From: Aphrophora alni
Lineage: Eukaryota; Arthropoda; Insecta; Hemiptera; Aphrophoridae
Assembly (NCBI GenBank): GCA_963513935.1
Contig: OY740765.1
Location: 144,339,618-144,403,617 of the forward strand
Direction: 5' to 3'
DNA length: 64,000 nt
The position numbers and the translations under genes are program-made. Every line of letters begins with the position of its first letter. Positions within the stretch are counted from its first letter, which is position 1. Positions 11,609 to 22,565 of this stretch are shown here, piece by piece. The notes below the pieces were generated by a model. The model did not search any database and was not told where the DNA came from. It saw only the letters and a list, made by a program, of their open reading frames with translations.

Positions 11609-12085
11609 TTATGGTCCGTCATAGAGTTGGAATAGTTTAGCTGTCACTCCTGTTAGAGCATTGGATGATTGGTCTAATTTAACTAGGATCATATCTCCTT
11701 TTTGAAATTCATGGATCTTTTGTGTATTATTGTGTTTATCTCCTTGTTTTAGGCTTAATTTGGTGATGTGTTTCCGAACTATGTCTAATTTTAACTTTAG
11801 GTCTTGGTGTTGTTCGTTGATGTCTGGGAAGTGTTTATTCCAAAATAGTTTGGGTGTTGTGTTCATCTGTAATTTGAGTGTGGTGTATTCTGTTGTGGCA
11901 TGTTGTAGTCTATTTAAGCACTCGATTAATGTAGGGATGAGGTATACCCAGTTCTTTTGCTGTTGGTGACAGTACAGTATGTTTATAGTATCCTTCCTAT
12001 CTCTGTTAGTGTGTTTGACCTGGTTGCTCTGAGGATGATGTATAGGTAAAAATATTGGCTGTATGTGATGAGAGTTATTGTCCAT
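11609..12085 (-). pseudogene. Gypsy-type integrase C-terminal fragment
   Basis: A 158-codon minus-strand frame carries the end of the retroviral-type integrase core, with FLPIHHPQSNQVKHTNRD in the position of the family's YHPQSNPVERVNR, and then the C-terminal domain with FQKGDMILVKL and AKLFQLYDGP, typical of Gypsy elements in insects. The catalytic DD35E residues lie upstream and are largely lost. A stop follows YDGP, where the family's integrase normally continues. It is a relic, not an active enzyme. Confidence 0.75.
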
Positions 12086-12109
12086 TTGTTTGCGGCGAAT
12101 TGTTTTGAT

Positions 12110-12400
12110 TCGTCTAATGTTATTTCCCTGTATGAACTTGTTAAGTCAATTGAGGATAGCAATTTCGTGAATTTACATCTCCCTAGTATTGTGATCGTTC
12201 GGGAATGAGTGAATTTAATTTACACGCATCGAGATATAACCTTAATTCGCCATTCTTCTCAACAACTACTAATATTGGGTTTACATAAGGGCTACTGCAT
12301 CTTTCTATTATTCCTGTCGCTTCCATTTCTGCTATTTTCTTATCTACAGCAGACATATACTGTATTGGGATAAGATAGTTTTTTTCTAATATAGGGTGTG
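12110..12400 (-). pseudogene. Gypsy-type reverse transcriptase fragment
   Basis: Conceptual minus-strand translation, with frame changes, gives IPIQYMSAVDKKIAEMEATG, a segment like 'RCSSPYVNPILVVVEKNGE' and LYLDACKLNS, matching the start of Gypsy reverse transcriptases (IAEMLENGIIERSNSPYSSPIVVVKKKDG..RLCIDYRKLN type). It joins the integrase fragment after a large deletion that removed the polymerase active site, RNase H and most of integrase. Right of it lies the MITE pair at 12592. Confidence 0.6.
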
Positions 12401-12609
12401 AGTGTATTTATTATTTCAGCCTGGCATGTTAGAAAATATATGTTATTTGTTTATATTAGATTAATTAACTTTGTTTGTTGTTGTAAGTTTAATAATGTAT
12501 TGGCGTGTACGGTGTCTTCTAAGTTCTGTATACTTAAGTATTCTGTTTTGAGGTTAGGTGTTGTGTTTGTGCTTGTACTAGTCTATATTCCGGTAATTCT
12601 GTGCAATTA

Positions 12610-13075
12610 CTTGGTCAACCCCAAACTTTTTCATATTTTACTACGGTCATAAGGATGTTCTCAGAAAGCAAGAAACATATAATTCAAGGCCCGCAAGGTC
12701 ATCGTACAGAGCGATAAGAAGGTTCAAAGTTCACGCGATAAGAAGGTTCAAAGTTCACGCGATAACAGTGGCTTGCGGGAGACGCGCGGAAGGCCAGTTG
12801 TGACAGTACCGTTATATAATTATATATAATGACAGGTTTGGCCAGGTAGCTATATATAGCTACCTGGCCAAACCTGTCATTATAGGCCTTCAAACCTGTC
12901 ATTATAGGCCTTCCGCGCGTCTCCCGCAAGCCACTGTTATCGCGTGGACTTTGAACCTTCTTATCGCTCGGCAACCTGTACGATGGCCTTGCGGGCCTTG
13001 AATTATATGTTTCTTGCTTTCTGAGAACATCCTTATGACCGTAGTAAAATATGAAAAAGTTTGGGGTTGACCAAG
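12610..13075. mobile_element. Palindromic MITE B, 466 bp, TA-flanked
   Basis: Ends CTTGGTCAACCCCAAAC and its complement, with TA on both sides, so a Tc1/mariner-type non-autonomous element is likely. The arms pair along almost the whole length around a centre at GCTATATATAGC (12849-12860). Two local duplications break the symmetry: a 24 bp unit GCGATAAGAAGGTTCAAAGTTCAC at 12711-12758 in the left arm and a 22 bp unit at 12870-12913 in the right arm. No coding capacity; the 147-codon minus ORF at 12699-13142 is an artefact of the repeats. Confidence 0.85.
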
Positions 13076-13077
13076 TA

Positions 13078-13596
13078 CAGTCTGTATGAAGTAACCTGTC
13101 TCCTGACCCTTCGACTACCTGGGACAGGCCCGGGCCATTCACGTCGCCCGCAGTTGTTTACCTAATTAGTCGCCTATAAGCTTCCCCACTAGCTTAAGTA
13201 ACTTTTTTACCTAAATCATAATTTCCGAAATGTTATCAAATATTTGAAAAGTACATAAAAAAATAAGATCAACGATACTAAACAAGGGCAAATTTGATAA
13301 AAACTAACAATATAGAGGTAATAAGAAATATAGCACGCTTATCAATTTCTTATTACCTCTATATTGTTAGTTTTTATCAAATTTGCCCTTGTTTAGTATC
13401 GTTGATCTTATTTTTTTATGTACTTTTCAAATATTTGATAACATTTCGGAAATTATGATTTAGGTAAAAAAGTTACTTAAGCTAGTGGGGAAGCTTATAG
13501 GCGACTAATTAGGTAAACAACTGCGGGCGACGTGAATGGCCCGGGCCTGTCCCAGGTAGTCGAAGGGTCAGGAGACAGGTTACTTCATACAGACTG
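13078..13596. mobile_element. Palindromic MITE C, 519 bp, perfect 252 bp arms
   Basis: The left arm 13078-13329 and right arm 13345-13596 are reverse complements with no mismatch that I can find, around a 15 bp spacer (13330-13344). Ends read CAGTCTGTATGAAG and complement, with TA on both sides: Tc1/mariner-type ends and target duplication. Perfect arms mean a very recent insertion or ongoing arm-to-arm conversion. A transcript across it would fold into a 252 bp double-stranded hairpin. Confidence 0.9.
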
Positions 13597-14488
13597 TAAT
13601 TGCACAGAATTACCTATATTCCTCATTTATTACGTTGGTATTCATTCTGTCATGTTTACTAGTAAATGTGAGTGTGTCGCGTATTCCATTGTATTGTAGT
13701 ATTATTTATGAAGTTTATTTGGGCTCGTAGGTTATTCATATCGATCATCTACGCCTATGATAATATCTTTTGACAGTTGGTTACTTTGAGGAATTGTAAA
13801 TGTGTTATAATTTTGTTAAAAGTAAATGGTAATAGTACAAGGCATGTGATAGTTTGTGTGCAATGTCTATTTGCTGTAATTTGTTTAAGTTTAGTAATGG
13901 TTATCATTAGGTGTTTAGGTAAAGTGTTGTGGTGTTTGTTGAACTAACTGACGGAAAGACAAGTAACCTCACAGCCGGTCTCAAATAATGCGCTAGTTTC
14001 TATTTCTCCGATTTTCACTGTGATCTCAGGTTAATAGTGTGTGGTGTGTGTTATTTTATCATTATTTATTTCGTCATTTTCCTTCATTAAATATTCATTA
14101 TTACTAAGTAAATTATATATATTATTCGTCACATTGTTATATATTTCCTTGCGTTTATTTTTGTCCAGTTGTATATTTGTGTAAAGTGTTGGAGTGTGTG
14201 TAAGTGTATGATTGTTAGGCCATGCTCTGCATTGATCATAATCAAAAAATCAGTTCCCGCTGTCATCTGACAGACTGTTTGGTTGGTGTCTACAGTTCGA
14301 TTGGTTCAACACTGGGGGAATGGTGGAAATGTTGTTTATTTCCGTGTAGACTTCTTGACAATCCCCAGTGTGAATTATTTTAAATTCTGCTGATTAGTAG
14401 TAGTAGTAGGTGTTGTATTATTGTTATTGTTACTTTCCTCTGTGCTTAAAGTCTGACATTGCTATCCATTTTCCCTGTATTGATTTGG

Positions 14489-14707
14489 TCACCTTGTGTC
14501 AGTGTTATTTTGTTGCTTTGGTTGTGAATTGGAAGGGTGGTTTTCTGGTGTGCGTGTAAGGTTAGGTGTATTTTGCTGTCTGTAATTCTGTGCCTGAAAT
14601 GGTTTGTCGTAGTTAGTTCTAGGGTATGAGTGGCTATTATATTGATGTGATGAAGTTCGATATTGTGTATATTGTAACATGATGTGAGTAGACGTGTTGG
14701 GCGTCAT
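14489..14707 (-). pseudogene. Gag-like low-complexity fragment of the Gypsy element
   Basis: A 72-codon minus-strand frame rich in Q, N, Y, S, P and T (MLQYTQYRTSSHQYNSHSY, then QNYRQQNTPNLTRTPENHP) in the place expected for the Gag/nucleocapsid linker of a Gypsy element. No CCHC knuckle is visible. Position between the 5' LTR side and the reverse transcriptase fragment supports the assignment; the sequence alone is weak. Confidence 0.4.
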
Positions 14708-15837
14708 TTTGTAACGTGATACGTTATAAATAAAACCTATTTTCTAATTTAGTATTATTAATTTTTACTTACTATGTTCTTTCCTTCATTTCTGTACTAC
14801 CCAGCCTCAAAATTGTCCAACGTGTTTAACTGAAAAGGTGTTCTTTGGTAATCTTTTTAAAACTCATCTTAAGATTTTTTTTAATACACAACTTTATTCA
14901 ACATAAAAAAATTTTAATTCTATCAATTTTTTAAACAATTTGCAATATTCCAAATAAAATCTTAAACCTACTTTTATACATCTTGCATCTATCAATTTTT
15001 TATTGTCATGCTTGGTTATAACAATGACCCCATTACATAAACCTACTTACAGTTTCACTCACACACATATTATTTAATTTACATCATTTAAAGGTACATC
15101 AAAACTCCATTATTTATCGTTGTACACTTATTTCTTCTTTTAATTTTTTTAAATAAAGCCTCGCCTCGAGGTCAACTGTCTCATACGACAACCGCTATCA
15201 CCGTCTTAATGCAGAATGACTATAAATTCCGTTGATTTGCTTTTTCTGTTTCGGTCACTTCTCCTATCGTTTGAAATTTCTATATCCCAAGCCAATCACA
15301 TTTTTAGGATTGAAATCATGTCCTTTTATGGCATATCACGCCGTACTGAGTCTTTCTTTTTACATGAAATATTCCCGCTTACAATTCATTAATTTATTTT
15401 CACTTTTTCTTTTCATCATTACAAAACACCTTTCTCCTTTCACCATTTAAAAAAAATCTGAGGCTATTATTTTTTAGACACTTGTTTCTTTATTTCCTAG
15501 ATTAACTATTTATACTACATTTATTTACAATTACCAACTACAGATTTATTATTGGTTGGAGATGTCCCATGCTTACAATATTGTGGATTAGGCTATCTGT
15601 GTAGGTGTAATGGTTGATTCAGGTTTGGTCTATTATAATCTAATTGCGTGTGAGGGTATCATGTGTAATGGTGTATAGTATGAGGGTTAAATGGGCATCT
15701 TTGCAACAGCTTTCAATTATTTAGGTTAGGCCTATGATTATTGTTGTGCTATAATGCACTTTTGATTTTCATATCATTTATATACACAAATCACTGTTTT
15801 TTTATATACATATTTATTTATATGTATCGTCATGTAG
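14708..15837 (-). other. 5' leader and LTR portion of the Gypsy element
   Basis: No ORF of note. From about 15725 to 15830 the sequence matches the left LTR (TTTTCATATCATTTATATACACAAAT). A primer binding site was not identified. The LTR is cut at about 15838 by the Tigger element and resumes at 17880, lacking about 160 bp present in the left LTR. Confidence 0.45.
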
Positions 15838-16983
15838 CAAAACTTTCCAAGACTTAGCACTGGTGTTTGCCCCACCACTTTCCCAAGATTGAGCCACCTA
15901 ATAAGCTACATCCTTCAAATTTAGATGTCGTAGTTTCTCTACAATGTTTTCCCCTTGGTGGTCCATAGCTTCTATTAAAGATGACCAAAGGTTTCTACGG
16001 TAATTTCTCTTTAAAGTCTCTAAAGTATCCTGGTTCATAGGCTGGCAAATGGATTTTACATTCGGAGGCAAAAACATAGTTTTTATTCCGCAATATTTAA
16101 GTTCGACCTCGTTAGTGTGGGAAGGACAATTGTCAAGAATCATAACTGCTTTTCGAGGCAAGTTATTGTTTTTCAAAAACATTTCGGTTTGTGGTACGAA
16201 TTCCTCAAAAACCACTTATTAAAAATCTCTGCACTCATCCATGCACTTTTATTGTTGTAATAATTTACTGGTAATGCATTTTAAGAAAAATGTTTAAATG
16301 CTCATGGATTTTTTGACTTGCCTATTATAGCCAGTTTTATTTTCATATTGACCATGGGATTACTGCATGCCAGAAAAGTTACTCTTTTTTTACTGCGTGT
16401 GTGATCAGACGCTGCTGCTTCAGCCTTTCATGCAAGTGTCTTTGTTTGTAACATTTTTGTAACATTTAGGCCAGTCTCATCACAGTTAAAAATCTGTTCA
16501 CCAGATAAGTTCTCACTATCCAACAATTTATGAAACTTATCTCTGAATGATTGAACAGCTTCAGAATGAGCTGAAAGCTTCTCCCTAGAGATATTAAATT
16601 GGCGTACTCCATATCTTATCTTCTACCTATTGAGTTAGCCTACACTCGCTGTAAAACTAGGGTCACCATCCTTGAATTCATTTCGGAACTTTATTGCTTT
16701 TTTCTGAAAAAACGGTCCTGATATTGGGACACTATGTTGAGTAAAACACAGCTTCACTCGCGTTTTCGTACTCACACTTTTTCATTATTTTCCTAACTTC
16801 TAAAACATTTGCTGTCACTCGTCCAGAACACCACTTTTCAATTTCAATCTGGTTCCTTTTCCAGTCTCCAGCAGTAGTTTTCCCGATAAAGTAGTTAATA
16901 AAGTTTCATCATTGTCTAACCTTTTCAAAGGCTTTGAGTATTTCTTCCATTGAAACAGTCACTTTTTTTCTTTTAGAAGCCAT
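15838..16983 (-). pseudogene. Tigger/pogo transposase, broken
   Basis: The start MASKRKKVTVSMEEILKAF (16983-16927) matches the N-terminal CENP-B-type helix-turn-helix. The middle is frameshifted. The catalytic DDE domain is clear at 16215-15898: FVPQTEMFLKNNNLPRKAVM, then MILDNCPSHTNE with the second catalytic Asp, then LPPNVKSICQPMNQDTLETL. In this last block the family's DQG is NQD, so the expected aspartate is replaced. After an in-frame stop the frame continues VAQSWESGG and ends at the broken left edge. Confidence 0.8.
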
Positions 16984-17879
16984 AAAAACATTTTTCATCA
17001 TACTATTTCAAAAACAGCTCTTTTCAATACATGCATTGAGATGCTAAAGTTGTTCTTTTTAGTCCTAAGACCTAAAAACATCAGCTGAGGTCGAGGTCAT
17101 CAGCTGTTACTTCGTTTATACAAATTAATTAACGATTGTAAAGCATCTATAAAAACAACCGATACTCTTGATTGTAAATAACCGTTAAAACAGCTGTTAC
17201 CATTGATTTGAAGGTAAATAGGTAATAACATTTTAGTTTTTGTGTAATTGTTTTCTTATATTATTTACAGTATAACGAAAAATATAGTTCATCGTTTGGA
17301 CCAAAAGAAGCTATTCAATCCTCACTCATTTTCCAAGTTAAACTTGAGCTTGTATCGAAAAGCTTCACTTTTGGTCCTAGTGATGAAATATACTATTTAA
17401 GAAAACAGGGAAATAAAAATAAAGTACTGTATTTACAATAATTAAATTAAACAAAGTTATATTTTATGTGAAACGACACGAAACACACAGAAACGGAATG
17501 CACTTTTAAGTCTAGAAACAGTGAAATAAAAATATTTACAGTAATAAATGAGTACAGTACAGTAATAAAATTAACTTAAATTTTACGTAAAACGACACTA
17601 AACACTTAGAAACTAAATGCATTTTAACGTCAACTCTTATACAAGTTTAAATTGACACTGTACTGAAAGGTGGGAATGAAGGAACAGAGCATGTAGAAGG
17701 GTGGGGTATGTCATTGACGTTGGCAAGTAAGCGACCAGCTGCATAAATGCTGGTAATACGAAAGTGGTGTGCGGGCATTGTACACTCGGTTTTGCAACAA
17801 ATCTTATAATTTGCATGGATTATTTTTCCTTTAGGCAGGGTCGGATAAAACGGAGGGATGGATAAGCGGGACTCTACTG
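15838..17879 (-). mobile_element. Tigger/pogo DNA transposon inserted in an LTR, one end lost
   Basis: The right end read inward (minus strand) begins CAGTAGAGTCCCGCTTATCC after TA, the canonical pogo/Tigger terminus. The left terminus is missing: transposase sequence runs straight into LTR sequence at about 15838. The transposase gene is on the minus strand, starting ATG at 16983, with about 900 bp of 5' non-coding sequence (16984-17879) holding no recognised feature. Related small Tigger copies lie at 33714-34405 and 56377-57411. Confidence 0.8.
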
Positions 17880-17949
17880 TATTTATAAATTCAAATTTCG
17901 GGTCATTACAGTATTATCGTTGACATTCCTAACCTACGTAGCTGGATTT

Positions 17950-19137
17950 CGTACTTTTATGAATCTCATTTTCTACTAAAATAATGCATTTTTGGGACTT
18001 GACACGTTTCTTCCGACAAATATGATTTGATCTTTTAATTACAAGGTAAATAGTTTACGTTTTCATAATTTTTTATAGAAAGATCCGAGGACGATAATTA
18101 CCGTCTAGTCTTATGTATAATGTGAGCCTTTTGGATTAGCGCCGGAAATTTCCATTTTCTCCTCGGGACTATATGTATCATATTTATTTATAGCCCATTT
18201 AACCCTGGATACAATAATAACTTCTCTGGCAGTTTTCCAATCAGAATAAGAGGCCCTTATAGAGGTGTCTCATTCTAATTATGGATTATGCCAGTTTCCA
18301 TCATTGCAATGCTATCTTTAAAATGTGTTTTGAGTAACACTTATAGTGTGTCTTTACCTGAAGAAGTTAAACCACCTCTAAGATCATCAAACAGATCCAG
18401 GTTGATGAATCGGTTACTTCGAGATAATTTTGTGTATCCTATAGACTTCTTTAGTAGAGTCAATCTCTTGGCAAAAGTTTCTCCAAGAAAATCTTTTATA
18501 TATTCTTAGTAGAGTATTGAATTCAGTTAAGGATTTATGATAATTGTCCCACTGACCCGTGTTCTTAGTTTTATTAAATAATCGGCTTGTAATTTTCTTT
18601 ACCCTACCTAAATCTATTCCACCATTTCGCTCCCCTTCTTGTGGATACGGACTGAATAGGACAGTTATTATTATATGAGTTGATAATGGTCTCTTGTATA
18701 TTAGCCGCCATAGAATCAATACCATTTATATCCCTGACTCTCTTACTGAGAGAATATAATTTATAGGTTAATTCCTCATGATAAGAGTTAGTTCTTTTGG
18801 GATTTCTAAACTTTTGAATTTTATAATCAAAATTTATATTCCACATAATGTGAAACAGGTCAAATGCTGAAATTTCACCGGAGACATGCCAGTCATTTAC
18901 AAAAGAACTAATATACTCTGTGGAAATTTTAATGTCAATGAGTTCTTTTATTGCTTTGTTTCTAAAGGTAGGTTCATCATCAACGTTAATTACCAGTAAA
19001 TATTTACAGTTAAGAAATTCTAAGAGGTACTCACCTCTAGTATTTGTGTTACTTGAGCCCCACGCTATGTGATGATACTTGGAGTCTAATCCTGCGAGGA
19101 AATCTCCTTCTCTTACAGAAATTCGTCACTGTTTCTA
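17950..19137 (-). pseudogene. R1/LOA-like LINE: endonuclease end and start of reverse transcriptase region
   Basis: Minus-strand translation with frame shifts gives KYHHIAWGSSNTNTRGEYLL (about 19085-19026), matching the endonuclease block HHRLGWGSTDTNTRGESLF of the intact LINE at 51-54.7 kb. It is followed by WHVSGEIS, then RGAKWWN, then LGRVKKITSRLFNKTKNTGQW and EFNTLLRIYKRFSWRNF (18725-18414), matching RWWSQDLGRMRKQIRRLF and YHLALTTYSKAIKKAKLDSW there. It is a diverged relative, not a recent copy. Upstream parts of the same LINE resume at 20511 after a 1.4 kb interruption. Confidence 0.75.
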
Positions 19138-20510
19138 GTTGTTTTTTTTTTTTTTGTTTGTTTTTAAAATGAAAATATTTATTTCACAAACAAAAACAAC
19201 AGTACACTTCAATAATACATATAAAAATGAAAATAATATGATACATATAAAACTTAAAAAATAAACTTCAGTAATAATAACATAAAAAAGGCTATAATTA
19301 CTTACACGACAACAGTTAATTGTAATGTTTGTAAAATAAATTAAGCATCCCAGAGGCAATGCCTGTAGTTCTTCAAAGGGTAAAGTTTCCTCCGAAGCAT
19401 AGTGTTGCGTCAGAGAATACGAGATGTATTCTCCTTCACAAGAAAAAAATAACTGATTAAAGGTAATCAGCTAGTTTGTTAATTTGATGAGAAAGAGTGT
19501 TACTTAATGAGTAATTAGCAACTGAATTAGTAAGCGTTTTCCGGAGGACCAATTAGTTTCTGTTTTTATTCTATTAAAAACTAATAAAACTTATAATACA
19601 ACTTGTGTACATATATTATACCAATTATTACTCAGTGATTTATGTAAATAAGATTGCCACAGTACCTCGCAAAGTTCGTCCTGCTTGCGCTCCAGATGGC
19701 GTCCCTTTGTGAAGTCCAAATGATGATGGATCCACTGGAAGATGTTGGCAGAGTTCATATGTTTCGTCGAGCTAGCTAGCTTAAAAACACTTAATTATTA
19801 TTTATACACAAATCACTGTTGTTCTTTGGTTAATATGTACACAATAGAGAGAGCGTGGTACAATGGAGTTAAAATAACGATTTAACACAATATAATTCAT
19901 TAATGAAAACACAGAAAGGTTGTTATGATACACAATACGCGCACTACCTAAAACACTGAAGTTTATAAGTTTATAAATAGTTTATTCTATTTCTTTTAGA
20001 GATGCTTCAAATGAAACATTTTCTGATCGACTTAGAGTCAAGTCACTGCGTCACTACACCCCGTTTCGCATGACTAAAAACATTAAACTTGAGATTGAGT
20101 AATTCGCGTGGAAAGTTACACAACTTATTACCATTAGTAACATTGAGTGAGAGAGAGAGAATCCTTTCTTTTTGGATACTGAGAAACGAGTTAGAGCTAT
20201 TTTGCGAGACATTAGAGGGTCTCGAAGTTTACATGTATGTTGCGTTTAGCGTTGTACGGCACACACCCAACTGGCTGGCGTCGGATCTATTCCATTTCCG
20301 CAAAGAAACAGGTAATTAAACTTTTTGACCAATGGCATTATAGCGTCATATATCACGTGGGTGGTAGAAGAGCATTCTGGTCTTGTCGACAAATTAACCT
20401 CCCTTTTGCAGGAGTAGGATTCGCAGTGTTTTAGCGCGGGAATAAAGCAGGGCACTTTATTGTATGTAAGGAGAGAGGAAATTTGCCTGAATGCTTTATG
20501 CACTTAACAC
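19138..20510. other. About 1.37 kb insertion of unknown type within the LINE
   Basis: The LINE endonuclease reads SIYLPYV at about 20520-20500 and resumes with LETVTNF at about 19137, so this segment is foreign. It starts (left) with a T-rich run (19139-19155), as if the poly-A tail of a minus-strand retroelement. The body has ORFs of 60-85 codons on both strands at 20089-20503 with no recognised domain, and a TTTATACACAAATCACTG motif at about 19802, also seen in the Gypsy LTRs (about 15780). A solo LTR or a leader of a related LTR element is possible. I found no target duplication. Confidence 0.45.
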
Positions 20511-21710
20511 ATAGGGTAGGTAGATCGATCTCATGATGACGTCTCTTCTACCTTTTCCAGATCCGCAGGTGATCTTCACCGTGGTGATATCTCTGGAACA
20601 GAAAGGAAAGAAAGGCAGACATTGCGGTTCATACTTAATTACAATACAGGTTCACAAGTTATATGAACCATTGTATTTGACCTTACCTCTTGCATTGCAG
20701 CCATCTTATCTTTCCTCCATATAACCGGGGTTCATGAATAAGGGCTAGGTCTATGTCCTCAGTGAGAAATTGCTAACAGAAGACTGCAGAAGCAGCATTA
20801 CTGTGGTGGAGGTTTCACTAGATTATCCTCAGGGCATTGCCCAATTGCTTGTCATTCTTCTGGAGTTTGGTGAAATGCACTTCATCAAGTTCCAGGTAAG
20901 CTTTCATGTTTGCTGCTTTTAAAGCTGCCAAGCCAAAGAGGTATCATCAATCAGTGCCACTATGGTTAAGTAATTTTCGGTCTTATTTGAACAAATTACC
21001 TTCCAATCCTCAATTTTTAGGGACTTATTCTGCTCACTAAGCACTTTAAGGATCTTGGTGGGATCTACCTTTGAGTAAACCTTAGGAGTTTTAAGGATCA
21101 CTTTGGTAACTCACAGGATGTTCTTTCGGTTACCTATCTGTACCTTAGCTGCATTCCAAGATGTTATATTTGGGATTTTTCTCTCCAACCTTCTCTTGGT
21201 TTCTAAGATAGTACAGACCATGATACAGGCCCAGTCTCTAGATAGATATTGGTGAATTGAGTAAATTCTCCATGTTCTAAAGTTTCAAACTCCATGGCTA
21301 GGGAATCCTCAATCTGCCCTAAGTGTTATTTGTTCAGTTTCTGGTCTGTATATTCTACTTGAACAATAGCCATTTTATATGATATCATTTCTTTGTAGTT
21401 ACTTGTTGAGGGCTTATTTATTTCTGGCGTTTTAGTTTTTTTCCTTTCAATCTCTGAGCGATTTCATTTTGAGCAGTTAGCTTTTATCATACATTCCGTA
21501 GAGGGCTCTATGGTTTTGCTTTTGTCTCTTCCCCACAGTTTAGGATTCCATTTAATTCCCTGTTCTGTTAGTCTTTCCAAGAGCTTCTTTTTCTTTTCTG
21601 CTCTGGTGTATTTTGACCTCACTTTCATTTGTTTTAATTTGTCAATTGTATCAGTTGAGATGGTATCTTGTTTCTGATTCATTTTCAACAGCAATGTCTG
21701 AGTATGCTAT
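20511..21710 (-). pseudogene. R1/LOA-like LINE: ORF1 remnant and endonuclease N-terminus
   Basis: The minus strand encodes a Gag-type fragment at 21694-21464 (KKLLERLTEQGIKWNPKLWG, charged) and another at 21101-20919 (KTPKVYSKVDPTKILKVLSE, then WKVICSNKTENYLTIVALID), typical of ORF1 C-terminal parts of R1-superfamily LINEs. It then gives endonuclease pieces at about 20830-20511: DIDLALIHEP, CSRDITTVKIT and SIYLPY, matching DLALVQEPWL, CSRDITTVMIY and SVYLPYD of the intact LINE. Many frameshifts and stops. Together with 17950-19137 it forms one old element. Confidence 0.65.
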
Positions 21711-22521
21711 GGTAATTTGTTTAGTATCCCTTACTAACTTTAACATTAAAAAGTGGCTATTTCTGTGAAGGGTCGCCTGGTCCTTCATAGGCTTGGTTTG
21801 ATGCACTATTAACCTTTTACAATTTATCCATCTGCACTAATTAACCTTAGGATTGCCCTAATGGCACTTGACACCTTAGATTAGGGAATGTTTATCGACC
21901 TTCTGGTCTAGATCCACTATGTTTAGTTAAATCAGGGTTATGTCGAACAGGATGCGTCTTTTTGCTCGTGCACAGCGGTCCTGAGGGTAGCTTACTCAAA
22001 TGTAGATGTGATTATCATCATTTGCTATCTCTTGGTGTTTTTGTTCTAAATCCCTTAACTCTCTAACCTTACTTAAGAGTATGGTATTGGTGGAAGCCGG
22101 GCCAATCTCCTAATCTAATCATTACTTTAGAAAACATGTTGGCCATTTCCAGACATGGTCCTAATTCCCATAACCCTGTCTGACCCAACACCACACTTGG
22201 GTAACCACCTCTAGACTGGTTAACTACACTAAACCAAAATATCAGGGTGCTTAAAACAATAATTACAAATAACTGCATACGACACCAAGCCATATTATGT
22301 GTGGATGAATTAGGCCTACCAGCTAAAACGTCTCACTTCTCAAAATGTAATGAAATAATTAGTCCAACATGGTTCACTGACCTTTTTGAGAATCTCACAA
22401 ATGCCATTAACCATGGTTTTAGCATGACATTATATTTTTGAAAACCATACCAAATAAATTAATTCAATTATGTTCGGAGAAGTCAGCAGGCACCATACCG
22501 TACAACCAGATGATGACTCAC

Positions 22522-22523
<2 letters not shown>

Positions 22524-22563
<40 letters not shown>
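22524..22563. repeat. (AC)20 microsatellite
   Basis: Forty uninterrupted bases of alternating A and C, directly visible. It produces a run of CV residues in the minus-strand ORF at 22483-22710, which is therefore an artefact. Confidence 0.97.

Positions 22564-22565
<2 letters not shown>

Larger units (their letters stand above)
12592..13614. repeat. 34 bp palindromic target site split by two nested palindromic MITEs
   Basis: The flank GGTAATTCTGTGCAAT (12592-12607) is the exact reverse complement of ATTGCACAGAATTACC (13599-13614). Between them lie TA, element B (12610-13075), TA (13076-13077), element C (13078-13596) and TA (13597-13598). Removing both elements and two TA copies leaves a 34 bp perfect palindrome with TA at its centre. 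This is directly visible and explains the whole 1 kb structure. Confidence 0.9.
11030..17910 (-). mobile_element. Gypsy-type LTR retrotransposon, degraded and interrupted
   Basis: On the minus strand the 5' LTR begins TGTAATGACCCGAAATTT at 17910 and the 3' LTR begins TGTAACAACCCGAAATTT at 11336. A purine-rich tract (AAAAGGGGGCAT on the minus strand, just right of 11336) sits exactly where the polypurine tract should be. Both LTRs share TTTTCATA.CATTTAT.TACACAAAT, near 11100 and 15765. Internal remnants in order are gag-like (14489-14707), reverse transcriptase (about 12110-12400) and integrase (11609-12085). Two MITEs (12610-13596) and a Tigger transposon (15838-17879) lie inside. Outer LTR ends and a target duplication could not be fixed. 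Confidence 0.65.

Noticed and set aside
11730..11969. 79-codon + strand cysteine-rich ORF
   Set aside because: Antisense to the Gypsy integrase fragment, whose motifs are specific; the cysteines are a by-product.
12699..13142. 147-codon minus-strand ORF with repeated motif near its C-terminus
   Set aside because: It lies across the palindromic MITEs; its repeats come from the 24 bp duplication, and no domain is present.
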